Source: Paenibacillus sp. TCA20
Lineage (GTDB): Bacteria > Bacillota > Bacilli > Paenibacillales > Paenibacillaceae
DNA: 64,000 nucleotides
Assembly: GCF_000732325.1 (NCBI RefSeq)
Contig: NZ_BBIW01000002.1
Coordinates: forward strand, 496,007 to 560,006
Direction of reading: 5' to 3'
This document shows positions 35,545-44,405 of the stretch, piece after piece. Position 1 is the stretch's first letter. The number at the start of each line of letters is the position of its first letter. The notes under the pieces are model-generated. The model ran no database searches and had not been told where the DNA came from. It was given only the letters and a program-made list of their open reading frames with translations. The translations under genes and the position numbers were made by a program.

Positions 35545-38500
35545 TTACGCCTTCTCTACGTTAAAATATTGAGCCTCCGGATGGCTGAATACCATTGCCG
35601 ATACAGATGCCTCAGGCTCCATCATAAATCCTTCCGTCAGCTCCACACCAATATCTTCAGGACGCATGAGTCGGAACAGCGGTTCTTGATCTTCCAAATC
35701 GGGACATGCCGGGTAGCCAAAAGAAACTCGTATACCTTGATATCTTGCCCCAAGACGCTGCTTCATCGTCATATCTGCCGGATCAGGGAATCCCCATGTA
35801 TCTCTCATCATATGATGAACACGTTCCGCCAAGCCTTCGGCCACTTCCAGCGCAATGGACTGAAGGGCATGGAACCGGAGATAGTCCCCTTTCTCTTTCC
35901 ATTCCGCAGCCAGCTCTGAAATGCCATGTCCTGCAGTCACCACTAAAAATCCTACATAATCCATAACACCCGATTCAACCGGCTTTAGGAAGTCGGCCAA
36001 ACAAAGGTATGGATCGACTTTTTGTCTCGGGAAAGTAAAGGTGTGCAATACCTTAGAGTGATCTTCCGGATCATAGATGATAATATCATTTCCTTGAGAC
36101 TGAGCTGGGAAGAAACGATACATTGCATTTGCCTTGATGATTCCGTCCTTGATCGCCTCATCCATAATTTGATCGACGGTTTCTTTGAGCTGAACTGCTT
36201 TAGAATCCCCTGACTTAAGCAGCTGCTCTACATTTCCTTTCAATCCCAGATGATGTCCAAGCAGCATCTGCATGTTAACATAAGGAAGAATATGACTAAT
36301 CGGATAATTCCGAATGGTATGTCTAGCTAGATCAGGCGGCAAATATACAGGTGCCTCTTGAGAAACTTTGGAGCGTTCCACTCTCGTCAGCTCGGGTAAG
36401 GGGATCACATTACTAACAGCTGCGGCATCCTTCTCCTTCTCAAGCTCCATTTCCTTCAGCATCAGCTCTCTGGATTGCGGATTCATTAGCTTGTTTGCAA
36501 TGTCCAGTCCGTCCATGGCATCCTTCGCATATACAACCATACCGCTGTATTCAGGTCTGATTCGAGTCTTGGTAAATTTCCTTGTCAGTGCTGCTCCACC
36601 TACCATAATAGGGACATCAATCCCTGCATTCCTTAAGTCCTGTGCAGTGAGCACCATTTGCTGTGCCGATTTTACTAATAGACCCGATAAGCCGATCGCA
36701 TCTACTTTCTCTTCACGATAGGACTCAATGATACGTTCTGGTGGTACTTTTATACCCAAATTGACGATCTGATAACCATTGTTTGCGAGAATGATCTCGA
36801 CAAGGTTCTTACCGATATCATGCACATCACCCTTCACCGTGGCGAGCATGATCTTACCTTTAACCGAGGTTTCGTTCTTCTCCATGAATTGCTCTAGATG
36901 AGCAACAGAAGCTTTCATTACCTCTGCACTTTGCAGTACCTCAGCAACAATGAGTTCATTGTTGTTGAACAGTCTTCCAACCTCCTCCATCCCTTTCATC
37001 AGAGGTCCGTTGATGATCTCAAGTGGACTGTATTTCGCTCTTGCCAGCTCCAGATCAGGGATGAGTCCTTCCTTACTGCCTTCAACGACGTAAGCAGCTA
37101 AACGTTCTTCCAAGGTCAGATTAGAGATTTGGACTTTCTTCTCTACTTTTTTATTACGGAATGCGGCTACAAAAGCAGCTAAGGTTTCATCATTTGTACG
37201 GTAGATTAAATCTTCGGCAAGTTTACGTTCTTCAATTGGAATAGAGGCGTAACGCTCTACTTTTTCCGTGTTAACGATCGCATAATCAAGTCCTGCCTTG
37301 GTGCATTCATACAAGAAGACCGAATTCAGTACTTCACGCCCTGCCTCAGGCAGTCCAAAGGAAACATTACTTACTCCAAGGATCGTATGTGTTCCTGGTA
37401 ATGCGGACTTGATCAACCGAATGGCTTCAATCGTTTCCGCCGCAGATCCAATATACTGCTCGTCTCCTGTACCTACAGGAAACACAAGGGTATCAAATAT
37501 AATGTCTTCCGGTTTAAGACCGTATTTATTTACGAGAAGATCATACGATCGTTTGGCAACGTCAAGCTTGTCTTCCCTGCTAATTGCCTGCCCTCGCTCA
37601 TCAATCGTTCCCACAACGACAGCTGCTCCATATTTATGGATGATCGGCGTTACGTTCTCAAATTTATCCTCGCCATCTTCCAAATTAATAGAATTGATAA
37701 TCGCTTTTCCTTGGGAATATTGTAGGGCTAGATCAATGACTTCACTATCTGTTGTATCTATCATTAGAGGTACTTTGACTTTCTTAACAACGAGCTCAAG
37801 GAACTTGCGCATATCATCCGCTTCATCTCGATCAGGATCCTGCACACAAATATCAACAACCTGTGCTCCATTCTTAACCTGAGCTCGAGCAATTTCGGAG
37901 GCCTCTTCATACTTGCCTTCCACAATAAGACGTTTGAATTTGCGGGACCCGAGTACATTCGTTCGTTCACCAACCATATAAGGACGATTATCCTGTTCCA
38001 CGTACACAGGATCAATACCTGAAATCGCAGGAGGATGCTCCCCAGTTAGCGGACGTGGCTTCATTGTACCCAGCTTATCCGCAAGAGCCCTGATATGCTC
38101 CGGGGTCGTGCCGCAGCATCCCCCTGCAATATTGATCCACCCTTGCTCCGCAAAAGCCGCAATCTTGGTTGCCAGAGAATCAGGCGATTCATGATATTGC
38201 CCATTCTCATCCGGCAAGCCAGCATTAGGGTAACAGCTAACCGCTGTCCCTGCCATAGATGACAAGGAACGAATATGATCTCTCATAAATTCAGGACCCG
38301 TTGCACAGTTTAGCCCGACCGATATCGGGTTAAGGTGTTCTAAGGAAATATAAAATGCTTCAATGTTCTGACCTGCCAGCGTTGTTCCCATCGGCTCAAT
38401 CGTCCCTGAGATCATAACAGGAAGCTCGATGCTCCGTTTGGCGAATGCCTGCCGGATACCGATGCTGCCAGCTTTGACATTGAGTGTATCCTGAGAGGTT

Positions 38501-38991
38501 TCTAGGAGAAGCACATCGACACCACCGTCGATGAGAGCGATGGCTTGCTCTTCATAGCTGTCAATCAGCTCTTGAAAAGTTACGCCACCTGTAACGGACA
38601 AGGTCTTGGTGGTTGGGCCCATAGCTCCTACGACATATCGTGGAGAATCCGGCGAGTTATATTTATCTACGGCAGCTCTAGCCAGCTTCGCCGCAGCGAG
38701 ATTAATTTCTGTTGCTTTATGCTGGATATCGTATTCTGCTAGTACAACAGAAGTGGCTCCAAAGGTGTTGGTTTCAATAAGATGAGCGCCAGCTTCAAGA
38801 TAACGTTCATGTATATTTTGAATCAATTCCGGTTTCGTAAGCACAAGCATTTCGTTACAGCCATCCAGCTCTTCACCGCCGAAATCCTCGGCAGTCAGAT
38901 TCTCTTGCTGGATCATGGTGCCCATGGCGCCATCTAGAATTAATATTCGTTTATTTAACGCATCCTTTAAGTCACTCTTGATCACTGTCAT
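35545..38991 (-). CDS. metH: Cobalamin-dependent methionine synthase
   Basis: An 1148-residue enzyme that transfers methyl from methyltetrahydrofolate to homocysteine through methylcobalamin. The domains are in order. Homocysteine domain 1-320 has Zn cysteines in GGCCGTTPEH near 294. The pterin domain spans about 340-600. The B12 cap and binding domains have GDVHDIGKN near 725. The AdoMet reactivation domain covers about 910-1148 and includes RYQGIRVSFGYPACPD. It is full length. The 194 bases upstream show no SAM or cobalamin riboswitch that I could recognise. It is monocistronic, divergent from the mtnD-like gene. Confidence 0.96.
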   Translation of the reverse strand: MTVIKSDLKDALNKRILILDGAMGTMIQQENLTAEDFGGEELDGCNEMLVLTKPELIQNIHERYLEAGAHLIETNTFGATSVVLAEYDIQHKATEINLAAAKLARAAVDKYNSPDSPRYVVGAMGPTTKTLSVTGGVTFQELIDSYEEQAIALIDGGVDVLLLETSQDTLNVKAGSIGIRQAFAKRSIELPVMISGTIEPMGTTLAGQNIEAFYISLEHLNPISVGLNCATGPEFMRDHIRSLSSMAGTAVSCYPNAGLPDENGQYHESPDSLATKIAAFAEQGWINIAGGCCGTTPEHIRALADKLGTMKPRPLTGEHPPAISGIDPVYVEQDNRPYMVGERTNVLGSRKFKRLIVEGKYEEASEIARAQVKNGAQVVDICVQDPDRDEADDMRKFLELVVKKVKVPLMIDTTDSEVIDLALQYSQGKAIINSINLEDGEDKFENVTPIIHKYGAAVVVGTIDERGQAISREDKLDVAKRSYDLLVNKYGLKPEDIIFDTLVFPVGTGDEQYIGSAAETIEAIRLIKSALPGTHTILGVSNVSFGLPEAGREVLNSVFLYECTKAGLDYAIVNTEKVERYASIPIEERKLAEDLIYRTNDETLAAFVAAFRNKKVEKKVQISNLTLEERLAAYVVEGSKEGLIPDLELARAKYSPLEIINGPLMKGMEEVGRLFNNNELIVAEVLQSAEVMKASVAHLEQFMEKNETSVKGKIMLATVKGDVHDIGKNLVEIILANNGYQIVNLGIKVPPERIIESYREEKVDAIGLSGLLVKSAQQMVLTAQDLRNAGIDVPIMVGGAALTRKFTKTRIRPEYSGMVVYAKDAMDGLDIANKLMNPQSRELMLKEMELEKEKDAAAVSNVIPLPELTRVERSKVSQEAPVYLPPDLARHTIRNYPISHILPYVNMQMLLGHHLGLKGNVEQLLKSGDSKAVQLKETVDQIMDEAIKDGIIKANAMYRFFPAQSQGNDIIIYDPEDHSKVLHTFTFPRQKVDPYLCLADFLKPVESGVMDYVGFLVVTAGHGISELAAEWKEKGDYLRFHALQSIALEVAEGLAERVHHMMRDTWGFPDPADMTMKQRLGARYQGIRVSFGYPACPDLEDQEPLFRLMRPEDIGVELTEGFMMEPEASVSAMVFSHPEAQYFNVEKA

Positions 38992-39185
38992 ACCTCCCGC
39001 AAAACGTTAAATCTTAGTTTAGCAGAAACACCATCTGTTGGGAAGGTAAATCATCGACAGATAATCAGCGTCATGACAGCGGTTTACAGCTTCATGACTA
39101 GTGTCTTTTCCAATTATCAGCGAACAACACTGAGCAAAGGCAGAACACAGGCTTCATTAAACCAATTAGAAAAGAGGGAATAATT

Positions 39186-39740
39186 ATGCCAGAAATTTTA
39201 ATCAAAAATACGAATGAAAGAATTAGTGGAGTGGAGAACGTTCGTAATTATCTAAAAGACTATCATGTGCTTTATGAGCAATGGGATTCATCTAAGCTGC
39301 CGGCAGAGCTTAAGCGTAACCAGCTGTTATCTGACGAAGAGCAGCAGCAAGTCTTAGACCTCTATAAAGAAGAAATTTCTGATATGGCAGGACGTCGCGG
39401 CTATCAACAATGGGAAGTCATATCACTGTCAAATGCCACTTCCAACCTTGAAGGAAAGCTAGCTGAGCTCGAAGAAATGCATGCACATGGAGATGAAGGT
39501 GCGCATGCTATTCTGTCAGGCAACGGTATTCTAAGTATGAAGGCGGATGAAGACACTGGTTATTTTGATATAGAGCTAACCGCAGGGGATGTCATTGCTA
39601 TTCCTGAGAACACTCCGCACTCCTTTGCTCTAATGAAGAATAAGGAAGTCATTGCCGTTCGATTAACGATTAAAGAGAACGGGTGGACCCTATCTCCTTA
39701 CCCAGATCCAGCTTATATTAAAAATGGACAACCTCAATGA
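39186..39740 (+). CDS. mtnD: Acireductone dioxygenase-like cupin with shifted metal motif
   Basis: A 184-residue protein whose whole length aligns with acireductone dioxygenase. The N-terminus has VLYEQWDSSKLP, then RRGYQQWEVISLS, cupin-1 EEMHAHGDEGAHAILSG, and cupin-2 GDVIAIPENTPHSFAL. In the family the first metal site is HxHx3E, but here it reads HAHGDEG, so the acidic residue is one position early. This is an odd, possibly altered enzyme. Homologues convert the acireductone of the methionine salvage pathway to a keto acid precursor of methionine. No other mtn gene is adjacent, only metH. Confidence 0.82.
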   Translation: MPEILIKNTNERISGVENVRNYLKDYHVLYEQWDSSKLPAELKRNQLLSDEEQQQVLDLYKEEISDMAGRRGYQQWEVISLSNATSNLEGKLAELEEMHAHGDEGAHAILSGNGILSMKADEDTGYFDIELTAGDVIAIPENTPHSFALMKNKEVIAVRLTIKENGWTLSPYPDPAYIKNGQPQ

Positions 39741-39748
39741 GGTTGTCC
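39726..39748 (+). terminator. Terminator overlapping the mtnD-like stop codon
   Basis: Perfect inverted repeat GGACAACCTC / GAGGTTGTCC with a three-base loop containing the stop region, followed by GTTTTCTTTTG. The hairpin includes the last codons of the gene. Confidence 0.82.
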
Positions 39749-39786
39749 TAGGTTTTCTTTTGTTTGTCCAATACTGTTAATTGCTG

Positions 39787-40227
39787 CTATTCTTTTACCA
39801 CAATGTGCACTGATGGCATAGCATGAAAGCCTCTTGCTGTTACATGAGAAGTAACCTTGTATTCTCCCGCAGCTTTGAACTGATAGTCAAATACATATAC
39901 TCCTTCCCCTTGGTGCTCCCCTTCAAACTCCATACTGACACCATCCGATGTAGCAACCTCGAACATGACTTCATCTGCATCACCTACGACATCTGCTTCC
40001 TGAGTCACCACAGCTTCCATATGTACGGTTTCATTCAAACTTATCTCTTCACTCGAAACACTCAGCTTGACGTCAATCGGTTCCATGAGAGCAATCGGCT
40101 CCGAAGAAGCTTTAAATGAGCAGCCAGAGATTAGAATACATAGAGTTAGTATAATGAAACCCATCGAGATATGCTGCCGGATAGGAGTGAAGCCGTTCGA
40201 TTGCAAGAAGAGTTTCAATATCTTCAT
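39787..40227 (-). CDS. Lipoprotein with FixH/YtkA-like domain
   Basis: A 146-residue predicted lipoprotein. A basic start and hydrophobic stretch (FIILTLCILISGC) end in the lipobox ISGC. The mature part has a beta-sandwich of YtkA/FixH type (EGVYVFDYQFKAAGEYKVT). The start at 40227 (MKILKLF) is chosen over the longer frame because GGAAGGAAG sits before it and a terminator lies just upstream. Function unknown; YtkA-like domains occur in copper or envelope-related lipoproteins. Confidence 0.68.
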   Translation of the reverse strand: MKILKLFLQSNGFTPIRQHISMGFIILTLCILISGCSFKASSEPIALMEPIDVKLSVSSEEISLNETVHMEAVVTQEADVVGDADEVMFEVATSDGVSMEFEGEHQGEGVYVFDYQFKAAGEYKVTSHVTARGFHAMPSVHIVVKE

Positions 40228-40245
40228 CTTCCTTCCTGTATTCTG

Positions 40246-40284
40246 TAAAAAGAAAACCGCCGCTGCTCTGCAGCAGATGCGGTT
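40246..40284 (-). terminator. Terminator after the HAD hydrolase gene
   Basis: Minus-strand stem AACCGC / GCGGTT around an inner CTGCTGCAGAGCAG hairpin, followed by TTCTTTTT. It is 11 bases past the stop at 40295. Confidence 0.8.
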
Positions 40285-40294
40285 ACATGGAAGA

Positions 40295-41077
40295 TTATAA
40301 CATTTGTTTGATTTCAGATAAATGCTTAATTTCAACGTCTGGAGTGTAGGCTTCTTCGTTCAGCTTGTTATTACGATTGATCCAAACCGCTCTAATTCCA
40401 GATGCAAGAGCTCCCTTAATATCTGTAGTAAGCTTATCGCCAACCATCAGCGCTTCGTCTGGAGATACATCCAGCAATTCCAGAGCATGCTTGAAAATGG
40501 AAGGATCAGGTTTTCCTTTGCCAAACGTACCTGAGATCACAATATGGTCAAAGAACGGAACTAGATCAGGCACCCCATCCAGCTTCTCTTGTTGAAGAGA
40601 AGGACAGCCATTGGTTAATAAGAGAAGCTTCACTTTACCTTGCAGCTCAGCCAGCGTCTCTAATGTCTCATCATACATGTAAGGACGGCTTCGGCGTTCT
40701 TTACCGAAATGCTCTGCAAGCTCCGCACCGAGTTCCGGCTCATCAATACCCAGAGCAAGAAGACCCTTAGTCCACGCTTCTCTACGGTACGTAGGAGCAA
40801 TCTCTTCAAGCTGCTTAAATTCAGCTCTGTCACTCCCATTAAAATGAGCCCACAATCCTTCAAAAGGGTTAATGCCAATCATTTTTGTAAAAGCAAACGT
40901 TTCATACGATTCATACAGCTTCCTTGCTTCATTGCGGACAGAAGTCTCCAGTTCATGAGGATCAACGCCTGTTTGCTTAGATGCAACTAGACATGTTTCG
41001 TAAAAAGCTTCCTCTACACTCCGCTCATCCCATAAGAGTGTATCATCCAAATCGAATAGCACTGCTTTGATTGACAT
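40295..41077 (-). CDS. HAD-superfamily hydrolase
   Basis: A 260-residue haloacid-dehalogenase-type phosphatase. Motif I AVLFDLDDTLLWDE, motif II LLLTNG, motif III GKGKPDPSIF and motif IV MVGDKLTTDIKGA are intact. The C1-type cap spans about residues 18-115. The pattern resembles B. subtilis YsaA-like phosphatases; substrate unknown. Single gene. Confidence 0.88.
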   Translation of the reverse strand: MSIKAVLFDLDDTLLWDERSVEEAFYETCLVASKQTGVDPHELETSVRNEARKLYESYETFAFTKMIGINPFEGLWAHFNGSDRAEFKQLEEIAPTYRREAWTKGLLALGIDEPELGAELAEHFGKERRSRPYMYDETLETLAELQGKVKLLLLTNGCPSLQQEKLDGVPDLVPFFDHIVISGTFGKGKPDPSIFKHALELLDVSPDEALMVGDKLTTDIKGALASGIRAVWINRNNKLNEEAYTPDVEIKHLSEIKQML

Positions 41078-41120
41078 GCTTCTCTCTCCCCCGAAAGTAT
41101 GGTATCGTATGTTAGGCTTC

Positions 41121-41636
41121 TTACTTTACTCTCTTATCTTCGACAGGTATTTGATGATTCTGTGCGTATTGCACAAGGCGTGCTCCCATCGCTTCTACAT
41201 CATATAGATTAAGCAGTTTGCTGAACACCCAAGGACCGCCTTTGCCATTACGTTCAACAACAACAGAACCTTTTTCCAGGACAATTTTCTTAATATCCTC
41301 TGGACCCATGGAACGTTCTCTGCTTAGCTTAATCGTCTTGATCCGCTTCTTACCGACTTTGAGATACGGCCGGCGCATAAAGTACATCAGAGCAAGTCCA
41401 AGATAAAGCGCAAATACAACCCAATCAAATGCTCCTACTCCATCTGTCGTCAAACCGCTAAGAGTCAGGAACATGAATGATAGGACAACGAGTACAAATG
41501 GGAACAAAAATGCTCTTCCTTTAAATACATCCTCTTGTTCAACACCAGATCCGATGGATGGCTGGCCTCTTTTTTTACGATCTTTATTAATTTTCTGCTG
41601 ATTTTTCTTCACTGATCTTTCAAATGAACTCGCCAT
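41121..41636 (-). CDS. Two-helix membrane protein, unknown function
   Basis: A 171-residue protein. The basic N-terminus (about 1-40) carries KKNQQKINKDRKKRGQ. Two membrane helices lie at about 45-65 and 70-90. The cytoplasmic C-terminal domain (residues 95-171) contains KKIVLEKGSVVVERNG and is probably a small beta-rich PH-like module. No firm family. It stands alone between the HAD and DUF896 genes. Confidence 0.72.
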   Translation of the reverse strand: MASSFERSVKKNQQKINKDRKKRGQPSIGSGVEQEDVFKGRAFLFPFVLVVLSFMFLTLSGLTTDGVGAFDWVVFALYLGLALMYFMRRPYLKVGKKRIKTIKLSRERSMGPEDIKKIVLEKGSVVVERNGKGGPWVFSKLLNLYDVEAMGARLVQYAQNHQIPVEDKRVK

Positions 41637-41684
41637 GAGTATCCTCCTTCAATCTATAACAAAAGCATGGACCTATTTATTAAA

Positions 41685-41888
41685 TCATTTTCCTTTTGAA
41701 TACGTGTCGCCGCTTACATCATCCACAATCTCAATGGATTCCAGCTGCTGACGGAAGTTGCTGCGGATGTTGTTCAAATAGATCTCTCTAAGCTCAGTCC
41801 GTTCAGCCAATTCTTCATCGTTAAGCCCGGATTCCTTCTGCTTGCGGGCAAGCTCATTAATCCGCGCAACTAGACTTTCAATATCCAA
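41685..41888 (-). CDS. DUF896 protein (YnzC-like)
   Basis: A 67-residue helical protein: MDIESLVARINELARKQKE ... GLNDEELAERTELREIYL matches the DUF896/UPF0291 family. In B. subtilis ynzC is the SOS-regulated neighbour of yneA, and here it again follows yneA/lexA. A separate terminator (41989-42014) lies between it and yneA. Confidence 0.9.
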   Translation of the reverse strand: MDIESLVARINELARKQKESGLNDEELAERTELREIYLNNIRSNFRQQLESIEIVDDVSGDTYSKGK

Positions 41889-41988
41889 CTTTCTTCCCCT
41901 CCAAAATGCATAGTCTCTTTAACTTTGACATGATTAGAAAAGGTTGTCAAGGTAAATACCTGTATAGTCTGTATTTAGTACAAAATAC

Positions 41989-42014
41989 AAAAAAGACGCA
42001 GATCAAGCCGCGTC
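41989..42014 (-). terminator. Terminator after yneA
   Basis: Minus-strand GACGC / GCGTC stem with surrounding partial pairing and a T-run, about 40 bases past the stop of the LysM gene. Confidence 0.7.
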
Positions 42015-42050
42015 CTTAGCATGTTGTAGATTATAAAAGAATTATACATA

Positions 42051-42419
42051 TCAATCAAAATAAGGAAGATTTAAGAGCTTCCCTACTTGTATATCACTGC
42101 TGGACAATCCATTAATATGTTGAATTTGGTTAACATAATCTCTTATATCCATACCTTCTGGTTTATGCTCTGAACCGATTGCCCATAAGGTATCACCTGG
42201 TTCCACAACAACCTTCTCGTATGCCGTCTCTTGTCCCGCGTCTGCAAATACCGTCATGAATCCAGTTAAGCTCAGAAGCAGGACTGACGCTATTAATATC
42301 AAACGAATTATTCTCTGCTTGTTCTTCTTCATTATAATATGTATCGTCTCACCCAAGTTATTGTTCGTCATTTCATCTGTTCTAGAATGTATGCTGTTAT
42401 AAGTGCTGTATTTAAGCAT
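42051..42419 (-). CDS. yneA: LysM-domain cell-division suppressor, YneA-like
   Basis: A 122-residue protein from the ATG at 42417-42419, which has GGAGG eight bases upstream; the longer frame to 42491 would read through the LexA-box region. One membrane helix (about 35-55) is followed by a single LysM domain with EKVVVEPGDTLWAIGSEH and VGKLLNLPYF. In B. subtilis YneA is induced by DNA damage and delays septation. Divergent from lexA with LexA boxes between, so SOS control is strongly supported. Confidence 0.88.
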   Translation of the reverse strand: MLKYSTYNSIHSRTDEMTNNNLGETIHIIMKKNKQRIIRLILIASVLLLSLTGFMTVFADAGQETAYEKVVVEPGDTLWAIGSEHKPEGMDIRDYVNQIQHINGLSSSDIQVGKLLNLPYFD

Positions 42420-42471
42420 TATTTCAACCTCCAAACGTTTGTTCTCATTCCTTACAGAACTCACTATAACA

Positions 42472-42553
42472 CGAACATGTGTTTTGGGCAATAGTTTTTG
42501 AGAACAATTGTTCTGTATTTTTTAGAACTAATGTTTGTACGAACGGAGGTTCT
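42472..42553. promoter_or_regulatory. Four LexA boxes and divergent promoters of yneA and lexA
   Basis: GAAC-N4-GTTC-type sites occur at 42472-42485 (CGAACATGTGTTTT), 42501-42514 (AGAACAATTGTTCT, perfect), 42524-42537 (AGAACTAATGTTTG) and 42540-42553 (CGAACGGAGGTTCT). A lexA promoter is visible as TTGTAC (42535-42540), 17 bases, TATAAT (42558-42563), with box 4 in its spacer. On the other strand a yneA promoter reads TTGCCC, 17 bases, TATAGT, with box 1 in its spacer. Sequence fits the Bacillus LexA/DinR consensus. Confidence 0.88.
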
Positions 42554-42597
42554 ATGCTATAATTTTCCCAAACGTTATTATGTGGAGTTGATACGGT

Positions 42598-43230
42598 ATG
42601 TCGAAGGTATCCAGCAGGCAATTAGCAATTCTGGAGTTTATACGCAATGAAGTCCGATTGAAGGGATATCCGCCGTCCGTAAGAGAGATTGGTGAAGCTG
42701 TTGGCCTGGCCTCCAGTTCAACCGTTCACGGACACCTGGATCGTCTGGAGAAGAAGGGGTTAATTCGCAGAGACCCTACTAAGCCACGGGCTATTGAATT
42801 GCTCGGTCAAGATGATGGTGATGATAATGTTCTTCAATTTACGCAGACCGTTGCTCGCGTCCCTGTAGTGGGTAAAGTTACTGCGGGTATTCCGATCACA
42901 GCTACAGAGAATATTGAAGATTACTTCCCGCTGCCGATGCAGTATGTTGGTGAGGAGAAAGTATTCATGCTTTCTGTTGTCGGGGACAGTATGATTGAGG
43001 CGGGAATTTCGAATGGCGACTATGTTATCGTCCGCCAGCAACAAACAGCGAATAACGGAGACATCGTCGTCGCGATGACGGAAGATGATGAAGCAACCGT
43101 TAAGACTTTTTATAAAGAGAAGGACCATATTCGCTTGCAGCCAGAGAATCCTACATACGAACCTCTCCGGCTTACAAAAGTAACCATTTTGGGTAAGGTT
43201 ATCGGCTTGTTCCGTGACTTCCTTCATTAA
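42598..43230 (+). CDS. lexA: LexA repressor
   Basis: A 210-residue SOS repressor. The N-terminal winged helix-turn-helix is residues 1-70 ([27 protein letters not shown]). The self-cleavage site is Ala96-Gly97, the catalytic serine Ser131 ([10 protein letters not shown]) and the lysine Lys169 (EATVKTF). The start ATG has GGAG upstream. Autoregulation is supported by the four boxes upstream. Confidence 0.97.
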   Translation: MSKVSSRQLAILEFIRNEVRLKGYPPSVREIGEAVGLASSSTVHGHLDRLEKKGLIRRDPTKPRAIELLGQDDGDDNVLQFTQTVARVPVVGKVTAGIPITATENIEDYFPLPMQYVGEEKVFMLSVVGDSMIEAGISNGDYVIVRQQQTANNGDIVVAMTEDDEATVKTFYKEKDHIRLQPENPTYEPLRLTKVTILGKVIGLFRDFLH

Positions 43231-43260
43231 TTAGCCATTCTTTTATTTCTTGTATATTTT

Positions 43261-43296
43261 AAGGAGAGGTCTTCGTTGGAAGATCTCTCCTTTTTT
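43261..43296 (+). terminator. Terminator after lexA
   Basis: GGAGAGGTCTTC / GAAGATCTCTCC with a four-base loop and a T6 run. Confidence 0.88.
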
Positions 43297-43371
43297 CATA
43301 AGGTTTATTGCTAGGTATAATTTAAATGCGTCTAATTGATTCGCTTTGAAAAAAGCTGTTATCACAAATAG

Positions 43372-43409
43372 AAAAAGGCCCTTTTACTATTATGTAAAAT
43401 GGCCTTTTT
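43372..43409 (-). terminator. Terminator at the end of the phage lysis genes
   Basis: AAAAAGGCC-TTTTAC pairs with GTAAAA-GGCCTTTTT, giving a T-run on the minus strand, just past the amidase stop at 43432. The 43297-43371 gap has no gene. Confidence 0.85.
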
Positions 43410-43431
43410 CACTATCGTCTAATCATCAACT

Positions 43432-44053
43432 TTACTTATTGTTCTCTATACGAATCAAGATCGCTGCGAGTTCTTCCCGAGTTACAGAATCTCTCGGACG
43501 TGTTCCATCCATGTATCCTTTTAAAGCAGCTTGCTCCCAAGCTGTTCTAGCCCATGGACTTACCATGTTAAGATCTTCCTCATCTGCTGCTATCATCACG
43601 TCTTTCTGTTCCAAACCGAAGAATTGAACTACTCCAGCCACGTGCCCGTCAATAATAGCCTCAATCACCTGATCATTTTGTAGTAGAATGGCGTCAGCGT
43701 CGATGAACAGATTCTCAGTCAATACAGCCGACATATTGGATTCTCGTAGCATATGCAAATTGCCTGTCTTTGGTTTGCGATCAATCACGTTGTATTTTCT
43801 CAGTTCAGTTATAATACTTTCGTGCAGAGTTTCCTGAAGCTCTTTTGATTTCAGACTAGCTGAAGTATAACGAAAGCTTTCAAAACCCCCAGCACCACCG
43901 CCCGCATTACAATGGATTGAAATAATTGCATCTGCAGCTAATTCATTGGCTATTTTCGTTCGCTCTTTCAGTTCTATAAATTGATCCATTTCGCGTGTTA
44001 GGAATACCTGAATCCCTGCCTCCATGCCCAGGATCAATCACAAGCTTAACTAT
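43432..44053 (-). pseudogene. Endolysin (N-acetylmuramoyl-L-alanine amidase, Amidase_3 + SLH) with deletion and frameshift
   Basis: The readable frame (from about 44037, 201 residues) begins mid-domain with IQVFLTRE, then AADAIISIHCNAGG and SAVLTENLFID, the second half of Amidase_3. An SLH-like repeat (ARTAWEQAALKGYMDG) ends the protein. Just upstream and in a different frame lies the usual start of this family, VKLVIDPGHGGRDSG. About 35 codons that should separate GHGG from the VFLTR strand are missing, so the gene carries an internal deletion with frame change. The upstream piece also has no ATG; its natural start position reads ATA. It is probably non-functional. Confidence 0.8.
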
Positions 44054-44319
44054 TTTAAATCCACTCCTTTATGAGCCTGATGCAGCAGCTGATTACCGTA
44101 TACTGCAAAAGCACCTGTCAAAATTCCTTGAATCAACGATTCAGGCCCCCACCCAAGCATCCATACAGTCACAGCGACTGCAATAATAGTGACCACATAA
44201 ACTATGGTCCAATTTGGCACTCTAGGTGTTTGTTTTAGAATGTATCCTACTACCCAGCAGAGAGCCAGCACAATGAATAATTGAGGATGAATCAGCTCCA
44301 AAATTGTGGTCCACTCCAT
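44050..44319 (-). CDS. Phage holin-like membrane protein
   Basis: An 89-residue protein with three short hydrophobic segments: LFIVLALCWVVGYIL near 14-28, TIVYVVTIIAVAVTVWMLG near 38-56 and SLIQGILTGAFAVYG near 60-75. It resembles phage holins of the Hol44-like group, which permeabilise the membrane for the endolysin. AAGGAG precedes the ATG. It ends at the overlap with the amidase remnant, the usual lysis pair. Confidence 0.78.
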   Translation of the reverse strand: MEWTTILELIHPQLFIVLALCWVVGYILKQTPRVPNWTIVYVVTIIAVAVTVWMLGWGPESLIQGILTGAFAVYGNQLLHQAHKGVDLK

Positions 44320-44405
44320 CCAGCTCTCATCTCCTTATTTCCATTATTATTACAGCAAAGTTGCAGCTCTGGTATTTGAGGACCTCCCAAATGTCAACCT
44401 CAGCT

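Noticed and set aside
38992..39185. SAM (S-box), T-box or cobalamin riboswitch upstream of metH
   Set aside because: I searched for the conserved blocks of these elements on both strands and found none; the spacer seems unstructured.
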